A DNA stretch of 64,000 nt. It comes from Desulforhopalus singaporensis (GTDB taxonomy: Bacteria; Desulfobacterota; Desulfobulbia; Desulfobulbales; Desulfocapsaceae). The stretch covers positions 149,778 to 213,777 of the forward strand of contig NZ_FNJI01000005.1 in assembly GCF_900104445.1 (NCBI RefSeq), read 5' to 3'. Of this stretch, positions 62,858 to 64,000 are shown piece after piece. Numbering within the stretch: position 1 is the first letter of the stretch; every line of letters begins with the position of its first letter. The notes below the pieces were generated by a model. That model did not search any database and was not told the origin of the DNA. It saw only the letters and a program-made list of their open reading frames with translations. Made by a program: the position numbers and the translations under genes.

Positions 62858-63136
62858 GGAATAAAGACGGTTGAATCAGTTGTGGTTAAGCGGTGCACCA
62901 TAATTTGCGACACCGTTTTTGGCGCATCAAAGAGGCCAATAGTAGCACACTGCATCACTATATCAAAGAGCAATATATGCCAGACTACAGCAGATATTCT
63001 CATTTTATTCTAATGGTAACCGAACATTTGCCGGGTAAGGTCATGTTCAAACCTGATTATTACGGGTCAGAAAAAAAACGTATCTGAAAGTTGCAGCCGA
63101 CAATATCTGGAAAATGTCATAGAACGAGAGGACATT
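62858..63136. other. Divergent intergenic region, glmU-like / dksA-like
   Basis: A 64-codon frame here has no ribosome site or family resemblance and is not called. The region should contain the promoters of both genes. AGAGGA lies four to ten bases before the dksA-like start. Confidence 0.4.
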
Positions 63137-63586
63137 ATGGGAACCATGGATGTATCCGGTGGATATCTCCCACTGGAAAGCGAACGATACATGAACGAGG
63201 ACCAGCTGCGATATTTTAAAATGGTGCTGCTGGGACTACGGGTAGACCTGGTGAACAAATCTTCAACCAGCCGTAAAAACCTGCATGAGTAGGGGCTGCA
63301 TCATCCGGATCCCTTCGACGTGGCATCTTCGCAGTCGGGACTGGCGATGGCCCTGGAAGCCAATCACAGAGACAGGCTGAAGCTGGCGAAAATCGACCGG
63401 GCGCTGGACCGTGTCGAACGCAGGGAATATGGGTATTGCGAGCTGACGGGAGAGGAGATAGGACTCAAAAGGCTTGTCGCCCAGCCTCTGGCGACGCTTT
63501 GCATCGAAGCTCAGGAGATGATTGAGACCAGGATGCGGTCGCATAGAGTTGTCAGGCCTGAAAAAAAACAAACAATTTTCCTTTGA
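63137..63586 (+). pseudogene. dksA: dksA-like gene interrupted by one in-frame amber codon
   Basis: Translation from the ATG with AGAGGA upstream gives the DksA N-terminus (ESERYMNEDQLRYFKMVLLG), then TAG at 63290-63292 (codon 52), then the rest in the same frame with no gap. The total of 149 codons matches the 151 residues of E. coli DksA, and the stop aligns with a Glu position (GAG to TAG would be one base change). The coiled-coil tip motif DPFDVA after the stop is conserved. The zinc-finger positions read C101, T104, C122 and A125, as in two-cysteine, DksA2-type proteins. If translated, it would tune RNA polymerase with ppGpp. Nonsense mutation, sequence error or readthrough cannot be separated here. 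Confidence 0.82.
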
Positions 63587-63642
63587 TATGGCAGAAAAAC
63601 GGATTGAGCAGGAATTGCCGGGGCTGTGGTGTGGTAAGGTAA

Positions 63643-63686
63643 CAAAAAAGCCCCGTAATGCGTTTGCATTACGGGGCTTTATATAT
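63643..63686 (-). terminator. Intrinsic terminator of the rRNA operon
   Basis: AAAGCCCCGTAATGC and GCATTACGGGGCTTT form a perfect 15-bp stem with a four-base loop. On the minus strand the stem is followed by a T-rich run (TTTTTTGTT counting the stem end). It lies about ten bases past the 5S 3' end. On the plus strand it could also end the dksA-like transcript. Confidence 0.88.
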
Positions 63687-63690
63687 AAAA

Positions 63691-63804
<114 letters not shown>

Positions 63805-63918
63805 AAAAATCTGTTTGTTTCCTTTAGCAGGGAAGGGGGGTGGGATTGCGACCCGCCTTCCTATAGTAACTCAGATAATCGAATAGTAGAGCAATCAGTA
63901 GAGTATTAATCAAAAAAT

Positions 63919-64000
63919 ATGGATAAGCCGCACGGCTTATTAGTATCGGTAAGCTCCACGTGTTGCCACGCTTCCACACCCGACCTATCAACGTTGTGGT
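63919..64000 (-). rRNA. rrl: 23S ribosomal RNA, 3' end (partial)
   Basis: Read on the minus strand from the window edge: ACCACAACGTTGATAGGTCG, then GGTGTGGAAGCGTGGCAACA and CGTGGAGCTTACCGATACTA, then ATAAGCCGTGCGGCTTATCC. This is the conserved 3' terminus of 23S rRNA. About 115 bases of spacer without a tRNA separate it from 5S. The rest of the gene lies beyond the window. Confidence 0.93.

Noticed and set aside
62893..63087. 64-codon plus-strand frame upstream of the dksA-like gene
   Set aside because: No ribosome site, unusual composition, and it sits in an expected promoter region.
63290..63292. Pyrrolysine or other genome-wide TAG recoding as the explanation for the dksA amber codon
   Set aside because: TAG ends at least six ordinary genes in this window, and the only MttB-family gene is the non-pyrrolysine type with no internal TAG. 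No pyl genes are seen. Local readthrough remains open and is reported as a finding.

Overview
The window reads as a bacterial chromosome segment of moderately high G+C content. It is dense with housekeeping genes and contains no phage, insertion sequence, CRISPR array or tRNA that I can see. The gene mix suggests an anaerobic Desulfobacterota (delta-proteobacterial) bacterium, probably near the Desulfobulbales: a non-pyrrolysine MttB-type methyltransferase beside a BCCT transporter, a DMSO-reductase-family molybdoenzyme with FdhD and MobB nearby, iron-dependent class I fumarase, an HTH/two-CW regulator, an FmdB-type zinc ribbon protein, and a CCA-adding enzyme fused to DHH and CBS domains. The taxonomic placement is inference from gene content, not from a search.

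Layout. 1-1679: end of a BCCT (betaine/choline/carnitine) transporter and an MttB-family methyltransferase. 1999-5829: an AMP-forming acyl-CoA ligase and a molybdopterin oxidoreductase. 5859-9457 (minus): M50 protease and the DHH-CBS-CCA enzyme. 9586-15700: a TetR regulator with a 15-bp inverted repeat in front of it, followed by an HlyD / double-ABC ATPase / two ABC-2 permease operon, the same arrangement as E. coli cecR-ybhGFSR. 15728-16949 (minus): tyrosine recombinase and rpsU. 17386-26988: ddl, fdhD, mobB, fumarase, MscS channel, serS, tatC and a DUF523 protein. 27008-31609: FtsB-like protein, FmdB-like protein, HTH/two-CW regulator, lipoprotein, a divergent family-4-like uracil-DNA glycosylase, and a three-gene minus-strand operon that ends in an orphan PqqD-like protein.

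31734-42027 (minus) is the most unusual block. A well-formed promoter precedes a five-gene operon: a short FtsX-type permease, a LolD-type ATPase, a 1610-residue protein fusing an M28-peptidase-like domain (with its zinc ligands replaced) to an FtsX-type permease, and two large OPT-like membrane proteins. I read it as a membrane system in which a dead peptidase fold may act as an extracytoplasmic sensor or binding domain for a LolCDE/MacB-like ABC machine, possibly working with two peptide-transporter-like proteins. This is a hypothesis.

42228-50130 (minus): a small acidic protein, an M32 carboxypeptidase, and a five-gene glycan cluster (two paralogous COG4671-like glycosyltransferases, a GT4 enzyme, a histidine phosphatase, a polysaccharide deacetylase), then a small beta-barrel-like protein. 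50469-56891: an FG-GAP repeat protein, an abundant-looking porin with its own promoter and terminator, an MFS exporter, and a REC-GAF-histidine kinase that overlaps the MFS gene tail to tail. 57110-62857: DinG-like helicase, polyprenyl diphosphate synthase, an unlisted 55-residue membrane protein, a stand-alone AICAR transformylase, and a GlmU without a complete acetyltransferase domain.

63137-63586 is a full-length dksA homologue (two-cysteine, DksA2-like type) interrupted by a single in-frame amber codon. The window closes with the 3' end of an rRNA operon on the minus strand (23S, 5S, terminator). Because ordinary genes in this window end in TAG, a nonsense mutation or sequence error is more likely than a genome-wide recoding of TAG, but the site deserves checking.
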